Assembly (NCBI RefSeq): GCF_030908405.1
Contig: NZ_CP133089.1
Location: 1,054,001 to 1,118,000, forward strand
Source: Aminobacterium sp. MB27-C1
GTDB taxonomy: Bacteria; Synergistota; Synergistia; Synergistales; Aminobacteriaceae
Length of the DNA: 64,000 bases
Direction of reading: 5' to 3'
Of this stretch, positions 7,567 through 18,105 are shown piece after piece. Each line of letters opens with the position of its first letter. The stretch's first letter is position 1. The notes beneath the pieces are model-generated. The model was not told the DNA's origin, ran no database searches, and saw nothing but the letters and a program-made list of their open reading frames with translations. A program made the position numbers and the translations under genes.

Positions 7567-8982
7567 TTATAGTTGTTTTTTCCACTTCGTTCCTTCTGGG
7601 GTGTCTTCCAGTATTATTCCTTTTTTTGCAAGTTCATCTCTGATAGCATCTGATTTTGCGAAGTCTTTCGATTTTCTGGCTGCTGTTCTTTCTTCTATCA
7701 TGGCTTCTATTTCAGAAACATTCAATGTTTCTTCTTGCGCTTCAAAACCTAAAATCCCCATGATATTATCAATTTTTCTAAAGAATTGTTCCGCCGCTTT
7801 GCATGCCTCTTCATCGAGAGTTGTATTTTCTTTAAGATACGTATTAACTGAGCGAACAACTTCAAATACAGCTCCTAAGGCTCCTGCTGTATTGAAATCG
7901 TCATTCATCTCTTCATAAAACTTATTCTCAGCCTGTTTGATTTCATCAACAAAAACTTGAGTTCCCTCTTTTTTTGTCATCTCTCGATTTTGAAGAGCAT
8001 ATTGGAGGTCTGTCCAGCAGTTCCTTAAACGCTCTACTGCTCCAGTTGCCTGGCTTAATCCTTCTTCAGAGAAGTTAATGGGTGAGCGATAGTGCGCACT
8101 AAGCATAAAATATCTAATCGCAAGGGGAGAAAATTTCTTACGTGCATTTCTCACTGTCAAGAAATTTCCTAGAGATTTAGACATCTTTTCTTTGTTGATC
8201 AAAAGATATCCATTGTGGAGCCAATAACGGACAAATTGAACACCTGTTGCCGCCTCTGCCTGTGCAACCTCGTTTTCATGATGAGGAAAAATAAGGTCAC
8301 ATCCACCAGAGTGAATATCAAAAGTATCCCCTAAATATTTAGTTGACATAACACTGCACTCGATATGCCAACCAGGTCGTCCCATTCCCCATGGGCTCTC
8401 CCATGCTGGTTCACCTGGTTTTTGAGATTTCCACAAAGCAAAATCAAGAGGATGACGTTTCCGCTCATTAATATCAATACGAGCTCCTGATTGCAGATCC
8501 TCAATACTTTGTTTTGAAAGCTTGCCATACTCAGTGAAACTTTCTACGCTGAAAAAGACATCCCCGTTAACAACATAAGCATGTCCCTTCTCGACAAGAA
8601 TTTCAACTGTACGAACAATATCTTCCATATGCTCTGTAGCGCGAGGATGGATAGTAGCTCGTCTGACACCGAGAGAGTCAGTATCTTCAAAGTATTCTTT
8701 GATAAATCTGTCAGCTAGCTCTTTTACAGTTATACCCTCTTCATTAGCGCGATTTATCATTTTGTCATCAATATCTGTAAAATTTTGTACGAAAGTTACC
8801 TTATACCCAAGATCTTCCAGATAGCGACGAAATACATCAAAAACGATAAACGGACGAGCGTTCCCTATATGAAAATAATCGTACACTGTAGGGCCGCAAC
8901 TATAAAAACCGACCTCTCCCTCTTTTAAAGGAACGAATGGTTCTTTTTTTCGAGTTAGATCATTGTAAATCACAAGACCCAA
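7567..8982 (-). CDS. cysS: Cysteinyl-tRNA synthetase
   Basis: Class-I synthetase charging tRNA-Cys. About 471 residues. The HIGH motif appears in YDYFHIGNARPFIVFDVF and KMSKS in NKEKMSKSLGNFLTVR. The zinc site includes Cys in FYSCGPTVYDY and in WHIECSVMS plus FPHHENEVAQ. An ATG lies at 8997, but GGAGGTG (8989-8995 on the complement) falls after it and 8 bases before the in-frame TTG at 8982, so TTG is the preferred start (protein beginning M-G-L-V-I-Y-N-D-L). No T-box leader is seen in the short divergent region shared with uvrC. Confidence 0.95.
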   Translation of the reverse strand: MGLVIYNDLTRKKEPFVPLKEGEVGFYSCGPTVYDYFHIGNARPFIVFDVFRRYLEDLGYKVTFVQNFTDIDDKMINRANEEGITVKELADRFIKEYFEDTDSLGVRRATIHPRATEHMEDIVRTVEILVEKGHAYVVNGDVFFSVESFTEYGKLSKQSIEDLQSGARIDINERKRHPLDFALWKSQKPGEPAWESPWGMGRPGWHIECSVMSTKYLGDTFDIHSGGCDLIFPHHENEVAQAEAATGVQFVRYWLHNGYLLINKEKMSKSLGNFLTVRNARKKFSPLAIRYFMLSAHYRSPINFSEEGLSQATGAVERLRNCWTDLQYALQNREMTKKEGTQVFVDEIKQAENKFYEEMNDDFNTAGALGAVFEVVRSVNTYLKENTTLDEEACKAAEQFFRKIDNIMGILGFEAQEETLNVSEIEAMIEERTAARKSKDFAKSDAIRDELAKKGIILEDTPEGTKWKKQL

Positions 8983-8997
8983 TCTATACACCTCCAT

Positions 8998-9103
8998 TTG
9001 CTAGAATACATTATAATGTAGTGTTACATATATAAAAATATGATATTTACGCAAAAGGAATTACTTTATATAACGATACCATAATTTAAACAGTGGTGGA
9101 CTA
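8998..9103. promoter_or_regulatory. Divergent promoter region of cysS and uvrC
   Basis: For uvrC, TTTACG (9046-9051), a 17-base spacer and TATAAC (9069-9074) form a reasonable promoter. ATTATAAT at about 9009-9016 is close to palindromic and could provide a -10 for cysS on the other strand, though its -35 is poor. Confidence 0.45.
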
Positions 9104-10579
9104 ATGATAAAACAAAATTTGAAAAATACGATTAAAAATCTTCCTCTTCGTCCAGGTGTTTATATCATGCGCGATGAGGAAGGTAATATAATTTATGTGG
9201 GAAAGGCAAAATCTTTACGAAAAAGGGTTTCTTCCTATTTCAGACATCAAGGTTTTGCCTCTCCTCGATTGCGTAAACTTGTAGAAACTATCGCTGATAT
9301 TTCTATTATACGAACTGAGTCAGAAGCAGAAGCGCTTATTGTAGAATCAAGACTTATTAAAAAATACAAACCATTTTTTAATATAGACCTAAAAATGAAT
9401 GAACGTTATCCGTACATAAAGATAACGGACGAAACCTTTCCTCGCCTTATCATTACTCGACACCGAGATAATGATGGGTCTACTTATTTAGGCCCTTTTA
9501 TTAGTGCAAAGGACGTTCGAGCACTATTAAGAGTTGCAGAGCGATATTTTCCGTTGCGAAGTTGTAAGTCAGAGGTGAAGCCTGATAAGAAGAGGCGTCC
9601 ATGTCTAGATTATTCTTTAGGGAGATGTCTTGCCCCATGTGCAGGTTTATGCAGTGAAGCAGAATATAGAGAAAGAGTGGATGATGTTATTCTTTTATTA
9701 ACGGGCAAATCATCTGAGCTTGTAGAACGTATTCGTAAAAGAATGGATGAAGCGGCTCTCAATCTTGATTTTGAAAAAGCGGCCCGACATCGCGATGCTA
9801 TACGAGCAATTTGGCGTTTATCTCGTCAAAGAGTGGCTTCTAGTCTTCAAGAAGATATAGATATTGAAACATGGGATGCACTGAATAAATTACAAAATCT
9901 TCTCCATATGGATATCCTGCCATGGCGAATTGATGGTTTTGATATTTCACACATGTCTGGACATGAAACGTATGGAGTAGCTGTTGTTTTTGAACAAGGT
10001 GTATCTAATCCTTCTCTCTATCGTCGCTTTAAAATACGGACAGTTGAAGGAATAGACGACTTCAGATCTATAGAAGAAGTTGTAAAACGTCGTTATACCA
10101 AAGTATTAGAGAATAATGAACCTCTTCCTCAGCTTATTCTTATAGATGGTGGTCCCGTGCAGTTAGAATTTGCAAAAAAGGCGCTACAAGATTTGGATAT
10201 AATCAATATCCCAGTTATTTCTCTGGCGAAAAGAGAGGAACTGATATACCATAACGAAAAAGAATCTCCAATTAGGCTTGAGTGGACTGACCCTGTGCTT
10301 CAACTTCTGCAGAGAGTTCGTGATGAATCTCACCGTTTTGCTGTGAAAAGTCACAGACGAGGACGAAGTGTCGCTCTGACACGATCAGTTTTAGAAGAAA
10401 TTCCCGGAGTTGGCAAACACACTGCAGCCATGTTGCTTTCTAATTTTGGCAGCGTAAAAAAGATAGCAGTTCTCTCTCCTGATGAGTTAATGAAAGTTAA
10501 AGGTATCGGACCCGCTTTAGCATTAAAAATAGCTACATTTTTTAGAGGTGAAGACAATGAGCCTGAAGCAGACTCGTGA
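9104..10579 (+). CDS. uvrC: Excinuclease ABC subunit C, short form
   Basis: Dual-incision nuclease of nucleotide excision repair, acting with UvrAB. 491 residues against about 600 in typical family members. Domains: GIY-YIG nuclease (PGVYIMRDEEGNIIYVGKAK, residues about 15-90), Cys cluster (RPCLDYSLGRCLAPCAGLC), UVR/UvrB-binding helix pair (about 205-236), RNase H-like nuclease (from DGFDISHMSG, about 276), and a C-terminal helix-hairpin-helix pair (IPGVGKHTAAML and VKGIGPALALKIA). The catalytic Asp/His set (DGFDIS, LILIDGGP, RDESHRF) is intact. Only about 37 residues separate UVR and nuclease domains, where E. coli UvrC has about 158. Overlaps ribD by 23 bases. Confidence 0.93.
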   Translation: MIKQNLKNTIKNLPLRPGVYIMRDEEGNIIYVGKAKSLRKRVSSYFRHQGFASPRLRKLVETIADISIIRTESEAEALIVESRLIKKYKPFFNIDLKMNERYPYIKITDETFPRLIITRHRDNDGSTYLGPFISAKDVRALLRVAERYFPLRSCKSEVKPDKKRRPCLDYSLGRCLAPCAGLCSEAEYRERVDDVILLLTGKSSELVERIRKRMDEAALNLDFEKAARHRDAIRAIWRLSRQRVASSLQEDIDIETWDALNKLQNLLHMDILPWRIDGFDISHMSGHETYGVAVVFEQGVSNPSLYRRFKIRTVEGIDDFRSIEEVVKRRYTKVLENNEPLPQLILIDGGPVQLEFAKKALQDLDIINIPVISLAKREELIYHNEKESPIRLEWTDPVLQLLQRVRDESHRFAVKSHRRGRSVALTRSVLEEIPGVGKHTAAMLLSNFGSVKKIAVLSPDELMKVKGIGPALALKIATFFRGEDNEPEADS

Positions 10580-11666
10580 TGACGAATACTATATGCGAAG
10601 AGCATTGAGCTTGGCACGAAGAGGAACAGGGCATACATCTCCTAACCCTCTTGTCGGATGTGTGATAGTCAAAAATGAACAAATAATAGCTGAAGGGTAT
10701 CATCATGCTTATGGTATGCCCCATGCTGAAGTGGAAGCGTTGAGACAAGCTGGCAATAGGGCAGAAGGTGCTACTGCTTATGTAAACTTGGAACCATGTG
10801 CTCATTATGGTAAAACTCCTCCGTGCGCGCCTCAACTTGTAGAAGCAGGTGTAAAACGTGTTGTTATAGGAATGGTTGATCCTCATGCTGTAGTAAATGG
10901 GAAAGGGATTGATATTCTTAAGTTGCACAATGTTGAAGTAAAAACAGGAATAATAGAGGAAGAATGTAAATGGTTAAATAGAGGGTTCATAAGAAGAATA
11001 AAAAATAATAGACCATGGTTTACACTTAAAACTGCCTCTACAATAGATGGGAAAATTGCCCTTCCCAATGGTGAAAGCCAATGGATTACGTCAGATGAAG
11101 CTAGAAACAGAGCCCATTTGCTTAGAGCAGAACATGATGCCATTCTTGTTGGCATCCAGACCGTACTTTGTGACGATCCATCGTTAACAGTTCGACACAC
11201 TTGCGGAAAATCGCCACTTCGTGTTGTTGTTGATACACACTTAAGAACTCCTCAAAACGCTTCCATACTTAAAAATGAAGCAGCAGTTATTTTAGCCGGA
11301 GAGTCAGCTCGAAATACAAAAGAACATTATATTTTAGAAAAAGCAGGAGCTGAGTTGTTTTTTATTCCTGAAAGAGATAATCATGTTGATTTATTACACG
11401 CTGTAAAGGTTTTGGGGAATAGAGGCATTAATTCAGTTCTTGTAGAAGGTGGAGCTACAATAGCCTCTGCCTTTTTTAAAGAAAATTTAGTTGATGGAGT
11501 TTCTCTTTTTATCGCACCAACCATAATGGGGCAAGGCATTTCTCTTTTTGAAAGAATTGTAGTACCATCACTAGATAAACTCATTCGTATAACTGTCCGT
11601 AATGTTTCTAAAGCAGGACAGGACATATGGATAGAGGGGGTGCCTGAATGTTCACTGGACTTGTAG
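10557..11666 (+). CDS. ribD: Riboflavin biosynthesis deaminase/reductase RibD
   Basis: Bifunctional enzyme for the second and third steps of riboflavin synthesis: deamination of the GTP-derived diaminopyrimidine, then NADPH reduction of the ribosyl group. 369 residues. The N-terminal CMP/dCMP-deaminase-type zinc domain shows MPHAEVEALRQAG and EPCAHYGKTPPCAPQLV. The C-terminal RibD_C reductase domain starts near residue 150 (RPWFTLKTASTIDGKIALP). ATG at 10557 has AGAGGTG 6 bases upstream; an earlier in-frame GTG at 10548 overlaps that site and is rejected. First of four rib genes in pathway-complete order; no FMN riboswitch is seen because the cluster follows uvrC without a gap. Confidence 0.95.
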   Translation: MSLKQTRDDEYYMRRALSLARRGTGHTSPNPLVGCVIVKNEQIIAEGYHHAYGMPHAEVEALRQAGNRAEGATAYVNLEPCAHYGKTPPCAPQLVEAGVKRVVIGMVDPHAVVNGKGIDILKLHNVEVKTGIIEEECKWLNRGFIRRIKNNRPWFTLKTASTIDGKIALPNGESQWITSDEARNRAHLLRAEHDAILVGIQTVLCDDPSLTVRHTCGKSPLRVVVDTHLRTPQNASILKNEAAVILAGESARNTKEHYILEKAGAELFFIPERDNHVDLLHAVKVLGNRGINSVLVEGGATIASAFFKENLVDGVSLFIAPTIMGQGISLFERIVVPSLDKLIRITVRNVSKAGQDIWIEGVPECSLDL

Positions 11667-12298
11667 AGAGTATAGGCAAGCTTGTTTCTATAACGCCTTC
11701 AAAAGATGTTTATCATCTTAAGATTGAGGCTCCAGATATTGCTAGTGAACTTATTTTTGGTCAGTCGGTAGCTGTTTCTGGTGCTTGCGTGACTGTGACT
11801 TCTCACGATAATCGCTTTTTCAGCGCTGACATTATGCCGGAAACACAGAAACGAACTAAATTCCGTCTTTCAAAGCCAGGCAGCCTTGTTAATCTCGAGC
11901 GAGCGTTAACGGCTTCAGGGCGTTTTGATGGTCACATAGTAAGTGGGCACATTGATGGCATCGGAAGAGTTGCAGAAATTATTTCAATGGGAATAACTCA
12001 CGTTATGAGAGTCGAGACAGATGAGTCTATTGCACAAATGATTGTAGAAAAAGGATCTATAGCTATTGACGGAGTCAGTTTGACGGTTATAGATGCGATG
12101 TCAAATTCTTTCTCTGTCGGTCTTATTCCTACAACATTACAAGAATGTACATTGGGTACTATTCAAGAAGGAGAAATTTTAAATATAGAAACAGACATTT
12201 TGGGCAAATATGTTTTAAAATTTATGAATCTACAAAGAAGTAATAAGCCCGTATCATCAAACTTGACAATGGAACAATTAAGAGAAATGGGTTGGTAG
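11648..12298 (+). CDS. ribE: Riboflavin synthase alpha chain
   Basis: Dismutates two 6,7-dimethyl-8-ribityllumazine molecules into riboflavin. 216 residues with two lumazine-binding repeats: the canonical N-terminus MFTGLVESIGKL, SVAVSGACVTVTS in repeat one, FDGHIVSGHIDGIG at the junction and GSIAIDGVSLTVIDA in repeat two. Overlaps ribD by 19 bases, so the two are probably translationally coupled. Confidence 0.95.
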   Translation: MFTGLVESIGKLVSITPSKDVYHLKIEAPDIASELIFGQSVAVSGACVTVTSHDNRFFSADIMPETQKRTKFRLSKPGSLVNLERALTASGRFDGHIVSGHIDGIGRVAEIISMGITHVMRVETDESIAQMIVEKGSIAIDGVSLTVIDAMSNSFSVGLIPTTLQECTLGTIQEGEILNIETDILGKYVLKFMNLQRSNKPVSSNLTMEQLREMGW

Positions 12299-12335
12299 CA
12301 ATTTATTATAGAGAGAGGAAAGGATCGAGGCTCTA

Positions 12336-13577
12336 ATGAATAAAAGATGTGAACATGATTTTAGCTTAATAGAGGAAGCCATTGAAGATGTTAAAAATGG
12401 CAAGATGGTTATTGTTGTTGATGACGATAACAGAGAGAATGAGGGAGATATCGTTGTAGCTGCAGAAAAAGCTACAACGGAAATTATAAACTTCATGACC
12501 AAAGAGGCCAGAGGATTGGTCTGTGTTCCTATTACTGCTGATAGAGCACAATGTCTCCATTTGGAGCCAATGTCAAAAGATAATACTGATCGTCATGGAA
12601 CAGCTTTCCTTATTAGCGTAGATGCAAAAGAAGGAACTACGACAGGTATCTCAGCTTCGGAAAGAGCCATAACTGCTCGGCTCCTTGCAAATCCCGAAGC
12701 CAAGCCAGACGATTTTTTACGTCCAGGACATATGTTTCCTCTCGCTGCAAAAAAAGGTGGCGTTCTGAAACGTGCAGGACATACAGAAGCTGCTGTTGAT
12801 TTAGCTTGGATGGCAGGATTAACACCTGCTGGCGTTATTTGTGAGATTATGAACTCAGATGGAAGCATGGCACGTTTACCTGAACTCAAAGAGTTTGCTA
12901 AAGCTCATGGAATTCGTATTATATCAATCGAAGACTTGATTCGTTATAGAAGTTGCCGCGAAAAACTTGTAGAAAAAGTGGCGGAAGTTAAACTTCCTAC
13001 GGCTTATGGTGATTTTACTGCCTATGCCTACCACAACATTCTCGATGAAGATCAGGATCGTGTTCATATAGCCTTAGTAAAAGGCGATGTTCGAGATGTA
13101 GAAGATGTTCTTGTTCGAGTACACTCTGAATGTTTAACTGGCGATGTCTTCGGATCACTTCGCTGTGATTGTGGCCCTCAACTTCATGCAGCTATGCAAA
13201 GAGTCGAAGAAGAAGGACGAGGAGTTGTCTTATATATGAGACAAGAGGGACGGGGAATAGGTATTGTCAATAAATTGAAGGCCTACCAACTACAAGAGAA
13301 GGGGCTAGATACTGTAGAGGCTAATGAAGCCTTGGGATACGCCGCAGATTTACGAGATTACGGTGTAGGTGCTCAGATTTTACAAGATCTTGGATTGAGT
13401 TCTATTCGATTAATGACAAATAATCCCAGAAAAGTTGTTGGCTTGCAAGGGTATGGATTAAAAATTACGGCACGTGTTCCTCTCGTAATTGAACCTAACA
13501 AATTTAATCAGCGTTACTTGAATACGAAAGAAGAAAAACTTGGTCACGTGCTTCATCTTAAGGATATACTCCGCTAG
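12336..13577 (+). CDS. ribBA: Bifunctional DHBP synthase / GTP cyclohydrolase II
   Basis: Provides both precursors of riboflavin. 413 residues. N-terminal RibB domain (about 1-205): acidic metal site [36 protein letters not shown]-terminal RibA domain (about 210-405): [20 protein letters not shown] with the three zinc cysteines, and [18 protein letters not shown]. The start at 12336 follows AGGAAAGGATCGAGG-like purines at acceptable spacing. Lies between ribE and ribH. Confidence 0.96.
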   Translation: MNKRCEHDFSLIEEAIEDVKNGKMVIVVDDDNRENEGDIVVAAEKATTEIINFMTKEARGLVCVPITADRAQCLHLEPMSKDNTDRHGTAFLISVDAKEGTTTGISASERAITARLLANPEAKPDDFLRPGHMFPLAAKKGGVLKRAGHTEAAVDLAWMAGLTPAGVICEIMNSDGSMARLPELKEFAKAHGIRIISIEDLIRYRSCREKLVEKVAEVKLPTAYGDFTAYAYHNILDEDQDRVHIALVKGDVRDVEDVLVRVHSECLTGDVFGSLRCDCGPQLHAAMQRVEEEGRGVVLYMRQEGRGIGIVNKLKAYQLQEKGLDTVEANEALGYAADLRDYGVGAQILQDLGLSSIRLMTNNPRKVVGLQGYGLKITARVPLVIEPNKFNQRYLNTKEEKLGHVLHLKDILR

Positions 13578-13598
13578 AGAAGGAAAGGGGGAACATGT

Positions 13599-15364
<1,766 letters not shown>

Positions 15365-15394
15365 AAAAATCGTTTTTTTATGTAAAATGTAGAT

Positions 15395-15435
15395 AAGGAA
15401 GATCATCTCAAATGAGATGATCTTCCTTAATTTTT
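15395..15435 (+). terminator. Rho-independent terminator of the uvrC-rib-serS transcript
   Basis: A perfect 16-base inverted repeat (15395-15410 with 15413-15428; realistically 14 bp with a 6-base loop) is followed by AATTTTT. Confidence 0.88.
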
Positions 15436-15485
15436 AAATAAATAATGCAAAAGCTTTGTAAAATTGGTAGAATAGCTCGGAGAGC

Positions 15486-17264
15486 TTGTTTTTACTTATT
15501 TTAGAAGGAAGGGTGGGGCTTGCCATAGTCAAAATAATGTCTCTCATTGCAGAGATAAACCTTTATACTCTATTGCTTGTACTCGTCGTTGCTTGCTTCT
15601 TGTTTCAAAGACTATGCAGGCGTTCTCTAGAAAATAGCCAATATAACTATCTTAGGGATATTTTGCTTGTGGGAGCCTGGATGCTTAGTGGTATTTGGTC
15701 AGGCGATCCCGAAGTTACGCTTATCACTGGTATAGCAGTTATAGCTGCTGTGGTAGGTATGTATCAGCATTTTTATCCGCACAAAAAGCTTAGGTGGATT
15801 TATTTCATAATTGGAATTATTTTTGCTCTCTCTGGACCTAGAATAACGTTTTTAGGTTTGCCACAAGGCGAATACCTCTATTTATCTAACTTTATATCCA
15901 TAGCCATTACTGGAATATGGATATCAGTTTTTCCTATTCTTATTCAGGAACTCGATAATATTCCAGGTATGGCTGGTCACCTTTTAGCTGTAACATTCTC
16001 CATTTTACTTTTAGCGACAGCATTTTCGGGGCAATATCTGCCAGATGCTTTCTATACAAGTATGACTGGTTTACTTATGCTGGGTGTTTTTTGGAGCCGG
16101 CATGGACATATGTATCGTCGATTAGGGGAGTCTTTGTCTGCTTTTTGGGGAGTTCTTGTTGCTGGAACATCTTTGTTAGGTGTAAGTAAGGGAATTACTT
16201 TTAGTACAATGATGGTGTTGCCTTTAGGGCTTTTTGCTATTCCTCTAATGGAAACATCACTTCATTTTGCCAGCACAATACTTTCTGCAAATCCAAAGGG
16301 TGCAATGGTAATTTACCGCAGTCTTGTTGCAAGAGGTATCGATCATCCCAGTGCAGTTAAATTTATTACATCAATTTGTGCCTTAGTAGGAGTTCTTATA
16401 GCCATGTTTCAACTTACCGCAGGAAAACAAGCCATATTGTTAGTTAGCGTTACCGTCTTTTTTGCTGGTTTGACACTTATACCGGTATTTTCCAGACTTC
16501 TGCGTCAAAAGAAAATTTCTGGAGAGCGTCCTGAGCTATGGGGAGTTTCTCTAGACAATGTTTCAATGAATTATGCCATAGCTAAAGTCAAATCTCTTTT
16601 GGGGCAAAACAATGGATGCTCTCTCATCTCTACTGTAAACTCATTAGCTGTTCAAACGGCTTTGAAAGATAGAGAATATAAAAAGATTGTATCTCAAGCT
16701 GCCTTAACTTTAGCGGATGGTACTGGGTTAATGTGGGCTTTGCGTTTTCTTGGCAGACCTGTGCAAGAACGAATTACCGGCATAGATTTCCTAATTCAGT
16801 TGTGTCGTACGGCAAGTGTTGAAGGTTGGCCTGTTTATTTTTTAGGAGGAAAACCTGGTGTTGCTAATGCAGCAGTAGAAAAATTGAAAGGACAATACTC
16901 CGATTTAAAAATATCGGGAGTGCATGATGGATATTTTTCTTCTGGTACAGAGGAGGAGGCCATCATTCGAGAGATTAAAGAAAATAAAACATGCCTTCTC
17001 TTTGTTGGCATGGGGCTTCCTCGCCAAGAGAAATGGATTTATGCCCATCGTGAAGATTTGGGAAATCTTGTTGCCATAGGTGTAGGCGGCTCTTTTGATG
17101 TTATTTCAGGGAAATTAACTCGGGCACCTCTTCTCATACAGAAAGCAGGACTTGAATGGTTATATCGTCTTGTGCAAGAACCTTGGAGGTGGAAAAGGGA
17201 TCTTGAACTTTTTACCTTTGCGGTTCGAGTTCTTTTGACAAAAATAGGTATAGTCAGGAGGTAA
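15486..17264 (+). CDS. Fusion of degenerate TagO/MraY-like membrane domain with WecG/TagA/CpsF glycosyltransferase
   Basis: 592 residues. The first ~345 carry about nine to ten hydrophobic segments whose spacing and motifs resemble polyprenyl-phosphate HexNAc-1-P transferases (IPLMETSLHFASTIL then LVARGIDHPSAVKF, compare IPLFDT...HHRLL in TagO). The Asp-Asp pair and the N-x-x-D-G loop are replaced (GMYQHFYPHKK, ELDNIPGMAGHLL). Residues ~352-592 are a WecG/TagA domain with STVNSLAVQTAL, LADGTGLMWALRF (catalytic Asp) and FVGMGLPRQEKWI, so N-acetylmannosaminyl-type transfer to a lipid-linked sugar is likely. Start uncertain: TTG 15486 or ATG 15537. Confidence 0.82.
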   Translation: MFLLILEGRVGLAIVKIMSLIAEINLYTLLLVLVVACFLFQRLCRRSLENSQYNYLRDILLVGAWMLSGIWSGDPEVTLITGIAVIAAVVGMYQHFYPHKKLRWIYFIIGIIFALSGPRITFLGLPQGEYLYLSNFISIAITGIWISVFPILIQELDNIPGMAGHLLAVTFSILLLATAFSGQYLPDAFYTSMTGLLMLGVFWSRHGHMYRRLGESLSAFWGVLVAGTSLLGVSKGITFSTMMVLPLGLFAIPLMETSLHFASTILSANPKGAMVIYRSLVARGIDHPSAVKFITSICALVGVLIAMFQLTAGKQAILLVSVTVFFAGLTLIPVFSRLLRQKKISGERPELWGVSLDNVSMNYAIAKVKSLLGQNNGCSLISTVNSLAVQTALKDREYKKIVSQAALTLADGTGLMWALRFLGRPVQERITGIDFLIQLCRTASVEGWPVYFLGGKPGVANAAVEKLKGQYSDLKISGVHDGYFSSGTEEEAIIREIKENKTCLLFVGMGLPRQEKWIYAHREDLGNLVAIGVGGSFDVISGKLTRAPLLIQKAGLEWLYRLVQEPWRWKRDLELFTFAVRVLLTKIGIVRR

Positions 17265-17271
17265 CAGCACA

Positions 17272-17730
17272 TTGAACACTTGCGCCAGAGAATTAATGCA
17301 TCGTGATCTTACCGCAGTCATGGAAGAAGATTCTATACAAGATGCTGTTCATATTCTTTATAGTCACAACTTATCCGGGTTGCCCGTAGTGAGGGAAGAT
17401 TGGGAACTTGTCGGGTATTTATCTGAATCTGATATTCTGCAAGCAGCAATTCCGACATATCTGGAAATTCTTGCACAAAGCTCCTTCCTGAATAATGGTG
17501 AAATTCATCTCGTTGATCGTTTCAAAAATTTAGGCAAAAGACTCGTCAGGGATTTTATGACAAAAGATCCATTTTATGTAGAACCTTCTGCAAGTCTCAT
17601 GACAGTCGCAGATCTTATGTTAAGGAAGAGTATTAAAAGACTTCCTGTAGTTGAAAATGATAAATTCATCGGCATTATCAACAGAGAAGCATTTTGCGAG
17701 TTTGTAATGGAGGAACGGGAAAGTGAGTAA
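17272..17730 (+). CDS. CBS-domain pair protein
   Basis: 152 residues comprising two CBS motifs (about 8-60 and 95-148), which bind adenine nucleotides and usually regulate a partner. Recognisable are HNLSGLPVVREDWELVGYLS then ESDILQA, and MTKDPFYVEPSASLMTVADL with KRLPVVENDKFIGIINREA. TTG start with GGAGG ten bases upstream. It overlaps the first ATPase-operon gene by 8 bases, so a role in sensing adenylate state for that operon is conceivable but unproven. Confidence 0.85.
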   Translation: MNTCARELMHRDLTAVMEEDSIQDAVHILYSHNLSGLPVVREDWELVGYLSESDILQAAIPTYLEILAQSSFLNNGEIHLVDRFKNLGKRLVRDFMTKDPFYVEPSASLMTVADLMLRKSIKRLPVVENDKFIGIINREAFCEFVMEERESE

Positions 17731-18046
17731 CAATGAGGTCCAATCTGTGGAAGAACAGATTGAAGCCCTTCGTTGCCAACTTGAAAATGAATATAAAACG
17801 GAAGAAAAGAGATTGTTAGAAGAGAAACAAAAAGCCTACGAACGTCTTGATGAAATGGAAAAACAGACGATCCAGGAAATAGAAAATGAGTGGCAAAACA
17901 AAGAAGCTCGGGTAAAACAACAAACCATCGATTATGAAAAAGAAATTCGTCAAGATCTTTCAAGCCTAATGAACGATATAAGTAAATCCATAAAAATAAA
18001 AAGTTTAGTAGAAGAGGCAGTTGCTCTCGTACTAAATAAAAAATAA
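17723..18046 (+). CDS. V/A-type ATPase peripheral-stalk subunit G/H-like (coiled coil)
   Basis: A 107-residue, highly charged, almost wholly helical protein (EEQIEALRCQLENEYKTEEK, then long E/K/Q heptads). Composition, size and location immediately upstream of subunit I match the NtpF/AhaH peripheral-stalk subunit that pairs with subunit E. GTG start at 17723 within the end of the CBS gene. Assignment rests mainly on position and coiled-coil character. Confidence 0.65.
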   Translation: MSNNEVQSVEEQIEALRCQLENEYKTEEKRLLEEKQKAYERLDEMEKQTIQEIENEWQNKEARVKQQTIDYEKEIRQDLSSLMNDISKSIKIKSLVEEAVALVLNKK

Positions 18047-18105
18047 CAACAGAATAGCATTATTACTGTGGAGGGGGGTGGGCTGAGAGAAAGGAAGATG
18101 CTCTC

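Noticed and set aside
10540-10556. FMN riboswitch upstream of the rib genes
   Set aside because: ribD starts inside uvrC; there is no leader and no RFN-like pattern.
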